From NCBI RefSeq assembly GCF_030272615.1, contig NC_081409.1, positions 203,549,949 through 203,613,948 of the forward strand: a stretch of DNA of 64,000 nucleotides, written 5' to 3'. Shown piece after piece: positions 45,443 through 55,627 of this stretch. Made by a program: the position numbers and the translations under genes. The stretch comes from Cryptomeria japonica (Eukaryota > Streptophyta > Pinopsida > Cupressales > Cupressaceae). How positions within the stretch are numbered: position 1 is the first letter of the stretch; each line of letters begins with the position of its first letter. The notes under the pieces were generated by a model. The model was not told the origin of the DNA and made no database searches. It saw nothing but the letters and a program-made list of their open reading frames with translations.

Positions 45443-46900
45443 TGTAATGTCCCCTTTCTAGGCGACAGGAGATGAGCAGAGGGTTGACCTATCACTCGAG
45501 TTCTCGTAGGTCAACCAGATGGTTAGGGGACTCATTCTGAGGGGTATAGAGCTTCGCAGAGGCTTTGTGAGCCATTTTGAGCATTTACATGACAATTCCT
45601 ACTTTTTATGGAACTCTCCTATTTTGTAGGGAGAACTGACAGTTGATTGGATGACCACCCGGGGACCACAAAGTAGAGCAGGAGCCTCTTGAGCAGTTTC
45701 TGGAGTTTGGAGTGAGGTTCCTGTTTTTTAAGTCAAGTTCCTATTTTTTAGGAGGAACTGCCAGTTAGCCTGCAGGACTCAGGTGGCATCGATGACCACA
45801 GTGCTTTAGACAGAATTCAGATCGGAGTCCTGGATTCCATTTAATGAGTAAGATTTAAATAAATTATATTAAAGTGATATTATAATCACTTTATAATAAA
45901 ATAACTTATAATAAGTTGGCCCCCCTTTTCCTAGGCATTTGAGGCATAAAAAAGGGAATACATTATAATAATAAAATATAATGCCTAAGGGGTCGATTTT
46001 TAAAGGAAGACTTGTATTTTATTAAAAATAATAAAGTGAAATCTTAGAACCCCTAAAAGATACGACCTAGGGTTTGGAGCCTTTTAAAAGGCATTTGGAG
46101 GTCATTTTTCATCATTCTTGATCATTTTTTCTTCATTGGTAAATCTGAAGCAGAGCTCTAGTTGAGAGTTGCAGCATTTGGTGACCAATCCAGCTTACAA
46201 GAAGCAATTTGGGTCATTTTTGGTGTTGTTTGTTGACTGATATTAGCAGATCAGGTTATGGTAATTATTATTAAGGTTGTGGAAGGGCAGACCAGTGATG
46301 AAAAATGATGAATTAAATTGCAAATCAGCCCAGGCAGGCTGTACAGCAAGGAATTAGCATAAAACACCACTAGGAAAGAGTGATTTCATTGTTTTAGGGT
46401 TCGAATTGAAGGGATACAGACCAGTCACAAATTGTATCAGGCAGATTGCACTATCTGTAGCAGTATTGAAGAGTTTCAGATTGGTTTTCAGCCTTACAAA
46501 GGGCCACACTTCTCAGTAGTTGCTGATGCCAGCCCTAGTGAGTCATCAGCATTGATATTTGGGAGGCAAATTCAGTTCTTTTAATGCTACAATCCCAGAC
46601 TTAACCGATCTATGTGTATTGGCCTGGTACGATCTCTCATGGTCAAATTGGTTGACAACTAATAAGAAGATTTAATTCCATTTCAATTTGGTCAAATTCA
46701 GTTCATAGTTAATTGATTTTATTTTAGCTTTGTTATTGCTTTCAAATTTTCAATATATGCAAAAATCCAAAAAAATCAGAAAACTAAAAACACAAAAAAA
46801 TTACAAACAGCAAAAACCAATCACCTATTTGCATACGCTGGTCAAAGACTATCATTCAAACCTAAACTCAGAATTCAGGGCAGAAATAGAGTTGGGGATC
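45443..46900 (+). repeat. LTR-like repeat with TGTAATGTCCCC start (right end uncertain)
   Basis: It begins TGTAATGTCCCCTTTCTAGG and includes CTAGGGTTTGGAGCCTTTTAAAAGGC near 46071. Near 46728-46846 it carries the TTGTTATTGCT, A-rich and CGCTGGTCAAAG segments shared with 26894-28420. No matching GGGGACATTACA end or target duplication was found, so it may be truncated. Confidence 0.5.
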
Positions 46901-48169
46901 TTACATCTTCCAAAAATCAGCTTTAATTACAAAAGTATTCTTCTCACTTGTAAGAATGAGCTAGAAGATAAGTGTAAATCACCATTTAATAATTGCACCT
47001 TCGACTTATCTAGCTAAGTAAAAGACTAACTTTAATCTTTAAAGTGAAATGGAAAATAGAGTAACTCAAACCACTTGAACTTTTCCTCGCATTTTGACAT
47101 TGAACCTATGTGGAAGTTCCTATCCAAGATAAAAAACTCAATAGTAAACCTCAAGTTGTGTGACCAACTATGTTGAAGATAGCTAGGATGACATAATATA
47201 TCTTCCTTCACCTATAAGAAATGTTGTTTAAAAATCAAGCTTCAAGCTGAGTGGCACATGAATGGAGATCCAAGTGACTTCGCTTGACTTTTTGTAAACA
47301 TTATCTTTTTTAGCTCTAGTGAAGCTATCCTTCAAAAGGAGTTGAGTAGGAGTGTCTTAAGGAATATGTAGGGGAGGTAGTCTATCAATAGAGATGTTGA
47401 TAGAAAGGAGCAAGCTAGTTAAGCTAGTTTCAGAATATCGAAAATGTTGTCGTCACTTGAAACCCAATGAAGCAAACTGCTTAGAGGAATAGAGAGATAA
47501 GTATGGATGACTTTTACGACTAGAAGTTGAATCACCCATGGATCTAAGTTTGTGGATGTAGAAAATAAGCTAGAAGATAGTCTCAAGATGTAGTGGCTAG
47601 GTAGCAAACTCGGTCTTGACATTGCTTTGGGGAACATATAGCTTGCAACAAATCATGCACTGCATCATGAGAATTCAGACCCTCTTAATATGGGTTCAAT
47701 TGATGAATTCCAAGTTAGGTCTCCAAATTTCAAACCCAAATAAAATTGTAGGCTTGATGATTTATCAAAAAGATCTATCCTTGGAGGGATATCTTGGAAG
47801 TAGATTTGGAAACATTGATGCTCCAAGACAGAGAAAGAGGCATGACCCTTGCAAAGATGCAATTGATAGGCAAGCTCAAAAAATGAAGGATGGACAAGAA
47901 AACTAGATTCCTGAGTATGTGTAAGTTGATGTGATCTCCAAAGATGCTCCTTTGTTGGAGAACTGGAATTTGGAAAAAATGTTTGGAAATGTTGACACTT
48001 ATGACTCCATTTTTAGTAAGGCTGACCACAAGTTGGTGAAGTGCATAGAAACAAGCAAGGCATCAAGTTGCCAATGTAAGCCTTTGACAAAATGTGAGAG
48101 GAGAATGAAATCATTGTCAAAAAGTAGTATGGCTTTAACTACCTCATGTAAAATACAACCTTCATTTAT
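46901..48169. other. Unassigned sequence, possible LINE 3' debris
   Basis: It adjoins the minus-strand LINE RT relic and may be its 3' continuation. Frames at 47616-47906 (+) and 47419-47637 (-) have no recognised similarity. Confidence 0.25.
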
Positions 48170-48179
48170 ATGAGAGTGT

Positions 48180-48910
48180 TGCCGAATAAACTCGCAATTC
48201 CTCAGTGTAAATGTTGAAGAGGGTCAATGGGAGAGGACACCCTTGTTTGATCCCATTGGTACTCTTCACGAAGTCAAAAAGACCATGAGAAGTACATAGG
48301 TGCCTAATAATTGTCTCAGAAAGCATCCAGGATTTGGTAATGAGAGAATCAAGAAATCTAACATCTCATATCCTCTAGAAAAGCAGGTGTCTCAAAATTG
48401 AGTTAAAGGCCTTGAAGTCTATAAAACAACAAAAGATTGTGAAGACTAATTACAAGCATCCATAATAATAGCTTGGAGTGTCAATATGTGGCCAATGGTC
48501 TGATAATCTCTCTTCAAGTGCTTAGAAAATTGCATGTCTAACATAGTGGCATAATTTTTGGCAAATGGATCCCAAATAATGATGGTTTGTAGTTGCCAAG
48601 GTAGAAGAGACCTCCATATTTATGAATATGATGAGCTATGTGTTGGGACTGAGACTAAGGGAAGTTTAAACCACCTTGTTGGAAAGTTTTGCCAAAGGGA
48701 AGGTAAGATGACAGTTGACCCACACCGCATAGAATGAATTCAGCTTGGGGGTCTTCACAATCTGCTGCATTGCTGGTACATAACTTCAAAATAGCTGTCT
48801 TTATGGTATATGTGGAGACAATGGTAGATGATGGCAATGGGTTAGGGACCATGACATTAGTTTGGTCATCCACAATGTAAAGATAGGCTAGCATAGGAAA
48901 TCCACACACT
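48180..48910 (-). pseudogene. Non-LTR (LINE) reverse transcriptase relic
   Basis: On the minus strand, FCCFIDFKAFNSILRHLLF (about 48440-48385) corresponds to the RT motif with the first catalytic Asp (FxDFxKAFD type). STNGIKQGCPLPLTLFNIYTEEL (about 48275-48205) is the following QGxPLSP-type motif. Upstream, about 48650-48560, a GGxFYLGNYKPSxFG segment fits the NYRPI region, and the frame at 48909-48655 may be its N-terminal flank. Stops and frameshifts are frequent, and the YxDD block and endonuclease were not found. The FCCFIDF wording differs from the L1-type element at 60920-64000, so it is a different LINE lineage. Confidence 0.75.
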
Positions 48911-51106
48911 AGGGCTGATTTTAGAAGCTATAGTTTTTCTTGGTAGAAGAGTGTGAGGGAAGGTCTTGAGGGAATGATGAAGATCTGCAAGGAGTGCAAT
49001 TCATTGAGAAGCAAGAAAATGCCGGAGATTACAATGGTACTCCCAATAGATGGAGGGTATGGAGATAGACAATATGCAACAACAATATCCAAACCCTTAT
49101 ATTAAAGTACAGTGAATCTTAAATGGAGATGAAGGCTTGAAGATAATACGATTACAATATGAGGAGTTGGTGCTTATACTTTTTTCCCAGTCATCCCTAA
49201 GCCAGTGTGCCAAGTCAACTATATGATCTGTTGCTTTGTAACTATAACAAACAAAGCCACTCCACAAGAGTCCTCTGTTGCCATCTTTTATCATGGGGAG
49301 ATTGCTAAGATAAAAAATGCTTGAGGTCAAACTATTGTTTGAATGATGTCAATTTTCAGAAATCTATTGTTAGCTATAGGGTTTTTTAATTTTTAGTACA
49401 TTAAACATATGCTGGATAACAATTTCAGGTAAATTAAAATTGATTCCACCATCCTTCATGATATTACCATTTAAAATGGTCATCATCCCTATTTGTTGTT
49501 AGTCTTAATTATCATGGTTACCATCTTGTAGAGGGCTGTTGTCTTATAATCTGTCACTGTAAGCTCTTAATCATCGGTAGCACCATCCATTGTGGGGTTT
49601 CTGGTATATAACTTTGCCAGCATCCCTTATCCTGCTTCTTGTCTGCCAGCATCCTTTTTCCATTGTTGGCTTTTTCTGTTTTTGCCACAATTCTTGATGG
49701 AAGTGCTGACTTATTCCGATTTTGCTGTTGAAACTGGGAGCTTAGAGCAACAGTAATTATCTTTTATGGTAGTCCATCATACCTTGAAAATGCAACCATC
49801 ATCAATTGCACCTTAAATGTATGTTGGACTCTGGTGAGTTGGTCAACTACCACTATGTGCTTGGTCAACACTTTATATTGTAAACACTGCTGCTAGTATG
49901 TACCTCACAAGGAGTTGGCCAAATAATTAAATTAGCCGTGGATAAGATTAATTTTTATGCCGCTTCAGTATTCATCCTTACTATTATCATTATTACTCAT
50001 CCTTCAATATTTAATACTCATGCATTTTAACTTTTGGAAGAAAGTCATCACTGCAGTAGGAAATCAATGCTAAAGCAGAAGCCAATGTGATATTAGAAAT
50101 CTCTTCACAATAAATAGCCTAACCCCATTCTCAACAATTGGTCAAGGCACATTGCAGATATGTGGTTTGTTGTGGAGGCTCTTAGAGAGCTAGTAGTTCT
50201 CTTGCTTGTTGTTTTTTTTGTTTAAATTGTTTTGTGGGCAAGCTTTTTCAAAGCCTTTGCTCAACTGATTAATTGCCACATCATTGCAGTTATTCTTCTT
50301 GAGGGTATTAAAGAAAAAATATTATAACCTTGAGATCCTTAAAAGCAGAGAATGCAGAGTACGATAAAAGACATGTGAGTAAATTACATTAAAAGGTACA
50401 AAAGTTTAAGGAAGGTGAAAGTAATATTATTTATAATCTAATCTGTTGAATTTTGAACCAAGTGCATGAGGAAGAATCGTGTAGACAGTCTGTGTGAATT
50501 AAAGATCATCACAAATGATTGATCGTGTGGTGTACCCATTTAAATTATGCATGCATCTGCACTAATTTTTGATGGATGTTATGAATTCATAATTGAATAT
50601 TAATGTAATAAAGTGTGTTCTAAGCTATAAACTAGAAAGTGGATTCTGCAAATATGCAGCATTGATAGTGTATACAGAGAGAGCAGTTTTTAACTCTATT
50701 GTTGCTGAATCACATGATGTAGTGTATTATTCAGCTGAATGCTGATAAAGATTCAGGTAGGATATATGCAACTTACTGCATGATATTTGTTTAGTATCAA
50801 TAAACAATTCCATTACTTAGGTCCAAGAATGTTGATAAAGATTAAGGTAGGATAATTTGTATAATATGATTACTACAAAAACTGAATTTATATCTCAGAT
50901 GAAGTACGTTAAGAAAGACAATGCATGGTCCTGAAACCAGCTACTGTAAACATTGAAGACACAAATATATACATTTTTTATATTTATGTACGTGTGTGTA
51001 TATTTATATAGTGTTCAAAACCTGCATTGCAATGTGGTGATGCTGACAAAGACCACTATCATAATGAAGATGAGAACTGAAGAGTAAAGCTGACAGTAGA
51101 AACCTG
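48911..51106. other. Unassigned AT-rich intron sequence
   Basis: No supported gene. A 77-codon minus-strand frame at 49330-49097 has no recognised similarity. Around 50965-51015 there is a TATATTTATGTACGTGTGTGTATATTTATATAG simple stretch. Confidence 0.3.
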
Positions 51107-51457
51107 TGAAAAATAGTTGAATGATCTTAAATAATCGGATAAATTAATTACGAATATACAACTGTATATAAAGGAATTAAAAAACGGTGTTCTAAAAAGA
51201 ATGAATTGTTAGTCTAAAACTTCAACACGAAGCTAAAACGCTTAAAACACTAAATAAAGCTGAAAAGCTAAACACTAAAAAACAAACTATGAGTTCTTAT
51301 AAAAGAAGCAATACTTGCACTTAAAAGACTAAATGAACTAAAAAGCTAAATAAGTCGACAACGAAGATGACGAACTAAAAAGCTAAATGACTAACTAAAT
51401 GACCATTAATAGAACCACTAAAAAGGTATTTGACTAAAAGAATTAGTTATTCTAATA
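51107..51457 (-). repeat. 3' LTR of the non-coding element
   Basis: Begins TGAAAAATAGTTGAATGAT and ends CTAATA (TG...TA). It pairs with 54246-54583 through GCTAAATAAGTCGACAAC and CCATTAATAGAACCACTAAA. Confidence 0.88.
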
Positions 51458-51659
51458 CCCTCCCTTAATGGTCATTGTATCAACTAAGTACCCAACAAAA
51501 GACACTACAAGTCTTTTGATCACAAACGCAAGAACACTCTGCTACTGCAGAGACCCTCCTAGGATCTGCAAAGTGTTTATGACTAAGAATAGCTGATTCC
51601 ATCCGACTAATGTAACCCTCACATGCAAATTATAGAACTGTCACATGCGAATTACAAAA

Positions 51660-53530
51660 GTCTGAAATCACAATTTTGAGGAAAAATCGGCAAACCGTTA
51701 AAGAGCAACATGCACGATTTTGACAAAAACTGCAAAAACTAGAAGAGTATTGAGCACTGTTTTCTCCAGCAACTCCAAAACAGATTGCAAGATACCATGG
51801 TTGCAAGTGTTCGCCATAGCAACTCTAGGTGCAACCCAAATCAGACTGCAACAAACACGATTTTTGAGGAAAAAACCGTTAAACCCTGAAAATTGGATTT
51901 ACAAATCATCAGTTTTGTGGAAAAAATTGGTAAAATCCAGATAACCCAAAAATCCTACGTGAACATCGCGAATTATAGATGATGATTTTTAAGGAAAAAG
52001 TATAAACACTGCAAACAATTTTTGAGGAAAAAATTGTGTAAACCCTAAAACGTTGCTCGCCAAAACACCAGACATCACGCGACAAAGCTTTGATTTTCGA
52101 GGAAAAAATCAAGCAAAACCCTCCCATGATATTTTGTGGAGAAATGTAATGTCCCCACTTTGAAATAGAATTTAATAATAAATGATAATAATAAAATTAA
52201 AACATTAAAATTAAAATTAAAATATAAAATAATATAATTAAATATGATTAATTAAAAATTAATTAAGTTAATGAAAAGTCAAAAGACATGAAAGGAAAAG
52301 TTGTGACTCCCTCAACAATGAGATATAAAAGGGAGAAGAGAACCTCATTTGAGAGGGGGAATAATTTGGAAATGAGAAGTGCAGATCTGATTTAAATTAA
52401 AAAGGGAACATTTGATTATGAAAGGCTGTATCGCTTTCAAAGGGTAGAAATAATGAAGAGTTGCACTCTTTCCAAAGGGCATACATGATGAAGAGGTGTG
52501 ACCTCTCCCTCAAATTGAGAGATATAAAGGGGAAGAAATCGCTGAGGAAAAATCACGTCTGGACTTCAGTCTGAATATATGCTGCTCTAATCACTAGCCA
52601 TTGGTTGACATCCACTGCATACGATTTCCTTAGGCTGGGAATACGCGTCTAGGATCAGTTTACAAGAATTCTGCTGTGATCCTGCCAAGGTACACATAAT
52701 TTACACATAAATATATATTTAATGCAAGTCATCCATAATACAACAAAATACAACATCAGTAATTTAATTCATGATTACTAGAATAAACTGTAAAGGGGAT
52801 GCCAAATATATCAGTGTTTTAATAAAATCGCAATAATTCAATAATTAATTTCTTTTCTGTAACACATGTATGAATCCAGAACTATTTATTCTTTATCATA
52901 CAAACTCTTATCCGTAACTAGCAAATGAACTAGTTAGAACAATTAAACAAGACATAAACAAATTGTTAATCCTTAATATGAATGTAGTCGGAAGGTTGTA
53001 TGAATAAATAGGGGAAGGCCTGTGTAAAACCATCAGGTGTCTATCTTGGGTAGAGATCAGTGACCCATGTAAGACCTTGAGGGTGTTGTCCCAAAATTAG
53101 GCCTGGGCTTGGATCCAAAAACCCTGAGGGAGTCATCACGCTGATGTATCAAAGCATCCTATTCAAGATCATAATCCTTTCCAAACTTAGATTGGTAGTA
53201 AGGTTTTCAAGTTGAACTCCATCGTGATGTTAATTTCTATTTCTATTTCTATTTGCTTTGAGAATGTTGGAATTATGATGTCTTAAATGGTTAAACTTAC
53301 TTGGGGACATTACAAGAAAAATTAGAAAACCCAAAGATACTTTGATTTGATTTTTGAGGAAAAAATCAAGCAAAACCCTCCCATGTTATTTTGTGGAGAA
53401 AAAACAGAAAACCCAAAGATAAATTTTTTTAGGAAAAAAATTTACAAAAACCTAGAATAATTTAAGGTAAAATTATTAAAAACCACAACTAAATTTTTTT
53501 TAAGGGAAAAAATTTAAAAACCCAAAACAT
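51660..53530. repeat. Degenerate TTTTGAGGAAAAAAT...AAACCCT repeats in the non-coding element (either side of the solo LTR)
   Basis: Units of roughly 35-60 bp built on TTTTGAGGAAAAAA followed by AAACCC occur near 51674, 51858, 51912, 51987, 52019 and 52097. They continue after the inserted LTR near 53347, 53390, 53426 and 53497. The segments AAAACCCTCCCATGATATTTTGTGGAGAAA (about 52115-52144) and its near copy at 53371-53402 are two such units that happen to flank the solo LTR. Confidence 0.75.
52145..53314 (+). repeat. Solo LTR with 12-bp terminal inverted repeats
   Basis: 1170 bp, from TGTAATGTCCCC to GGGGACATTACA, flanked by a perfect AGAAA duplication (52140-52144, 53315-53319). TATA boxes lie at 52324 (TATAAAAGGG) and near 52512 (TATAAAGGGG). 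Same family as the interrupted solo LTR 30647-42061 over its first 400 bp; the downstream halves differ. No internal element sequence remains, so it arose by LTR-LTR recombination. Confidence 0.92.
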
Positions 53531-54233
53531 GCAAACAAAAATCCGAAACGAAGGTAGTCGCGTGGCAAAAGAACATAAAACCCTCGCTTGTAGAAAATCA
53601 GCATAAAATCTCGAGCTAACCACGACAAAAATTCGTCGTCGCGTGTGAGCAAAGAAAAAGGCTTAAAACAGAAACCCAGATCACGAAAATGGGAAAGGCA
53701 AGGAAAAAAACCCGCCACAAAATGTGCCACCGCGTTGCGTGAAAAGCTCGGACTCAGAAAAACGTGACGAACATTGTTGCCGAAATTTGTAGTTGTGGTG
53801 CCCAAAAAATTGCCATGCAAAATCGTGATAACCAAAAAATACCTTCCCTGCCACCGTGAAAGCAAAAACACACAAGAGGCAAATAAAATCGTGAAAAAAA
53901 GACGAGAGGTCGCCAAAAATGACATCGGAGCTGGAAACTGTGACAAACAAATCAAGCTGAGAAAAAAAACTGCCGTTGTCGCTGGAAAAATTGTAGAATA
54001 GGTGTGAAAAAAAATCGCCCAAGTCGCCAGAAAAATCACACAAAAATCCGCCTAGCACAAAAAAATTCGCCCACGATAGAATCTAACCAAAACCCTAGCT
54101 CACAATTTTCTTTCCAATTCGGATTTTTTCAAAAAAAATATCTTAAAATTTTTTCTAGAAATAATATCCAGGTAAAGAGGCCACAAATTTTTTATTAAAA
54201 AATTTGCCAAACTTTGAAAAAGCCCTTCGACCC

Positions 54234-54245
54234 GCTCTGATACCA
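54234..54245 (-). other. Primer-binding site, initiator tRNA-Met
   Basis: The minus strand reads TGGTATCAGAGC, directly abutting the 5' LTR at 54246. Confidence 0.92.
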
Positions 54246-54583
54246 TGAAAAATAATTGAATGATTTTAAATAATCGGATAAATTAATTATGAATATACAA
54301 CCGTATATAAAGGAATTACAAGACGGTGTTTTAAAAAGAACAAACCGTTAATCTAAAGCTTCAACATGAAGCTAAAACGCATAAAATGCTAAATAAAGCT
54401 AAAAAGCTAAACACTAAAAATCAAACTATGCGATCTTATAAAAGAAGCAAAAGTTGCACTTAAAAGACCAAATGAACTAAAATGCTAAATAAGTCGACAA
54501 CTAAGATGATGAACTAAAAAACTAAATGACCATTAATAGAACCACTAAAAAGGTAATTGACTAAAAGAATAATTATTCTAATA
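54246..54583 (-). repeat. 5' LTR of the non-coding element
   Basis: 338 bp, pairing with 51107-51457. It lacks a short GACTAACTAAAT segment present in the other copy. Confidence 0.88.
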
Positions 54584-54588
54584 ACCTG

Positions 54589-55451
54589 AATGAATGTGAG
54601 AGCATAACAAATGTCACTTAAGAATTCAAGATAAATGTACAAATAAAATTGCAAAATAAATTTGAAGATGGGCAGACAGTGCTCGTATCCAACGAGTTGC
54701 AACTGTGTCTGTCGACAAGGCAAGGAAATCATGCTACACATAAATAGTGTCAGCAATTTGCATTATAACTAATGACACGAAGTTGCTTTTCATGTATTTG
54801 CTCTAATTTTTTAAAACAAAGAGCAGCAGAGGGAATTGCACATCGTTACACTGACTGGTGGGTGATTGAAATGGTAATGTCCTTAGAATTTTAAATAGTT
54901 GTTGGTTATGGCGAGGAAAAGCTGTGAGAAGGAACATGTCTAAAACAGAAAAAGGTGATATTTCAGAAGTGTACAAAGTGATCATTTGAAAGTTGATTCT
55001 GATAAGAAGCCTTTTATACTAAAAAATTCAGACCTTTCATAATAAATACAAGGCTGATATTATTGTGTAGCTGAAAGCTACAAACCTATATGATGTCTAT
55101 CATGTGGTTAAAGTTTAAAGTGTCAATGATAAGATCATCTACCCTTTTATGTTTGGGTGGTATTTCATTTCTTGATTCTGGTCTCAGGTGTGTCAAATAA
55201 TCTGAATACATACTATACTGGTTCCTTTTCTAGTGGAGGCCTTCTGTGACAGTTTCAAAGTAAATGGTGTTATGAAAGTTAGTTCTTGTTCAGGGTACTA
55301 TTAAAGATGTTTGTATTCTTCTCACTTAGCTGTAAGTTCTAATTGGTGTGTATTGACTATTTTTGATTGTGCTTTTCTTACCTTAAATGATCTGGTTTAA
55401 AATGGATTATGTTTTCCATTTTTTAATTTTTCTTTTAATGTGCATTTACAG
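54589..55451 (+). other. End of the giant NFU intron
   Basis: Nothing recognised apart from the pyrimidine-rich 3' end (TTTTTAATTTTTCTTTTAATGTGCATTTACAG), a good splice acceptor. Confidence 0.6.
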
Positions 55452-55627
55452 GTGTTGCACGTGTTTACTTCGGTGCTGACCACATAACAGTAACTAAATT
55501 AGAGGAGGCCTCATGGGATGTTTTAAAACCTGAAATCTTTGCAGCAATCATGGATTTTTATTCATCAGGGCAACCTTTGTTTTTTGACTCAAATGTGGGA
55601 GCTTCCAAGGATACTACCATTACAGAG
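55452..55627 (+). CDS. NFU4/5: NFU iron-sulfur scaffold protein, second recognised exon (rest of Nfu N-domain)
   Basis: Two bases completing a Gly codon, then 58 codons including [39 protein letters not shown] and [18 protein letters not shown]. It ends phase 0 at GAG followed by GTAATT. This follows directly on the peptide of 22750-22911 in NFU family members, so the two exons are neighbours in the mRNA. The [23 protein letters not shown] block is a hallmark of mitochondrial NFU proteins. The CxxC-bearing C-terminal domain that binds the cluster must be encoded by exons beyond 64000. The reading frame and splice sites are intact. A processed pseudogene is excluded by the introns, though a duplicated unprocessed pseudogene cannot be ruled out from this window alone. 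Confidence 0.93.

Larger units (their letters stand above)
51107..54583 (-). mobile_element. Non-coding LTR element, split by a solo LTR
   Basis: Direct repeats 51107-51457 and 54246-54583 are LTRs. The perfect target duplication ACCTG flanks them (51102-51106 and 54584-54588). The minus strand shows a tRNA-Met primer-binding site (54234-54245) and, next to the 3' LTR, a purine tract TTAAGGGAGGG (51458-51468). Without the inserted solo LTR the element is about 2.3 kb, with roughly 1.6 kb between LTRs and no recognisable protein domain. It is therefore a non-autonomous element that depended on another element's enzymes. The LTRs are visibly more diverged than those of the other elements, so it is older. 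Confidence 0.85.
22912..55451 (+). other. NFU intron, about 32.5 kb, filled with nested retroelements
   Basis: It starts GTAGGT at 22912 and ends TTTAATGTGCATTTACAG at 55451. Exon phases on both sides (one base, then two bases of a Gly codon) agree, and the two encoded peptides are contiguous in the NFU family, so no exon is missing between them. The content is mainly LTR-element sequence listed separately. Orientations are mixed, with the large coding elements antisense to the gene. Confidence 0.88.

Noticed and set aside
30647-53314. The two TGTAATGTCCCC LTRs (30647-42061 minus, 52145-53314 plus) as the two LTRs of one element
   Set aside because: They are in opposite orientation and each has its own perfect target duplication (TTCAA, AGAAA), so they are independent solo LTRs.
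53500-54039. 179-codon minus-strand Phe/Leu-rich frame
   Set aside because: Arises from A-rich repeats in the non-coding LTR element; overlapping frames are equally open and no domain is present.
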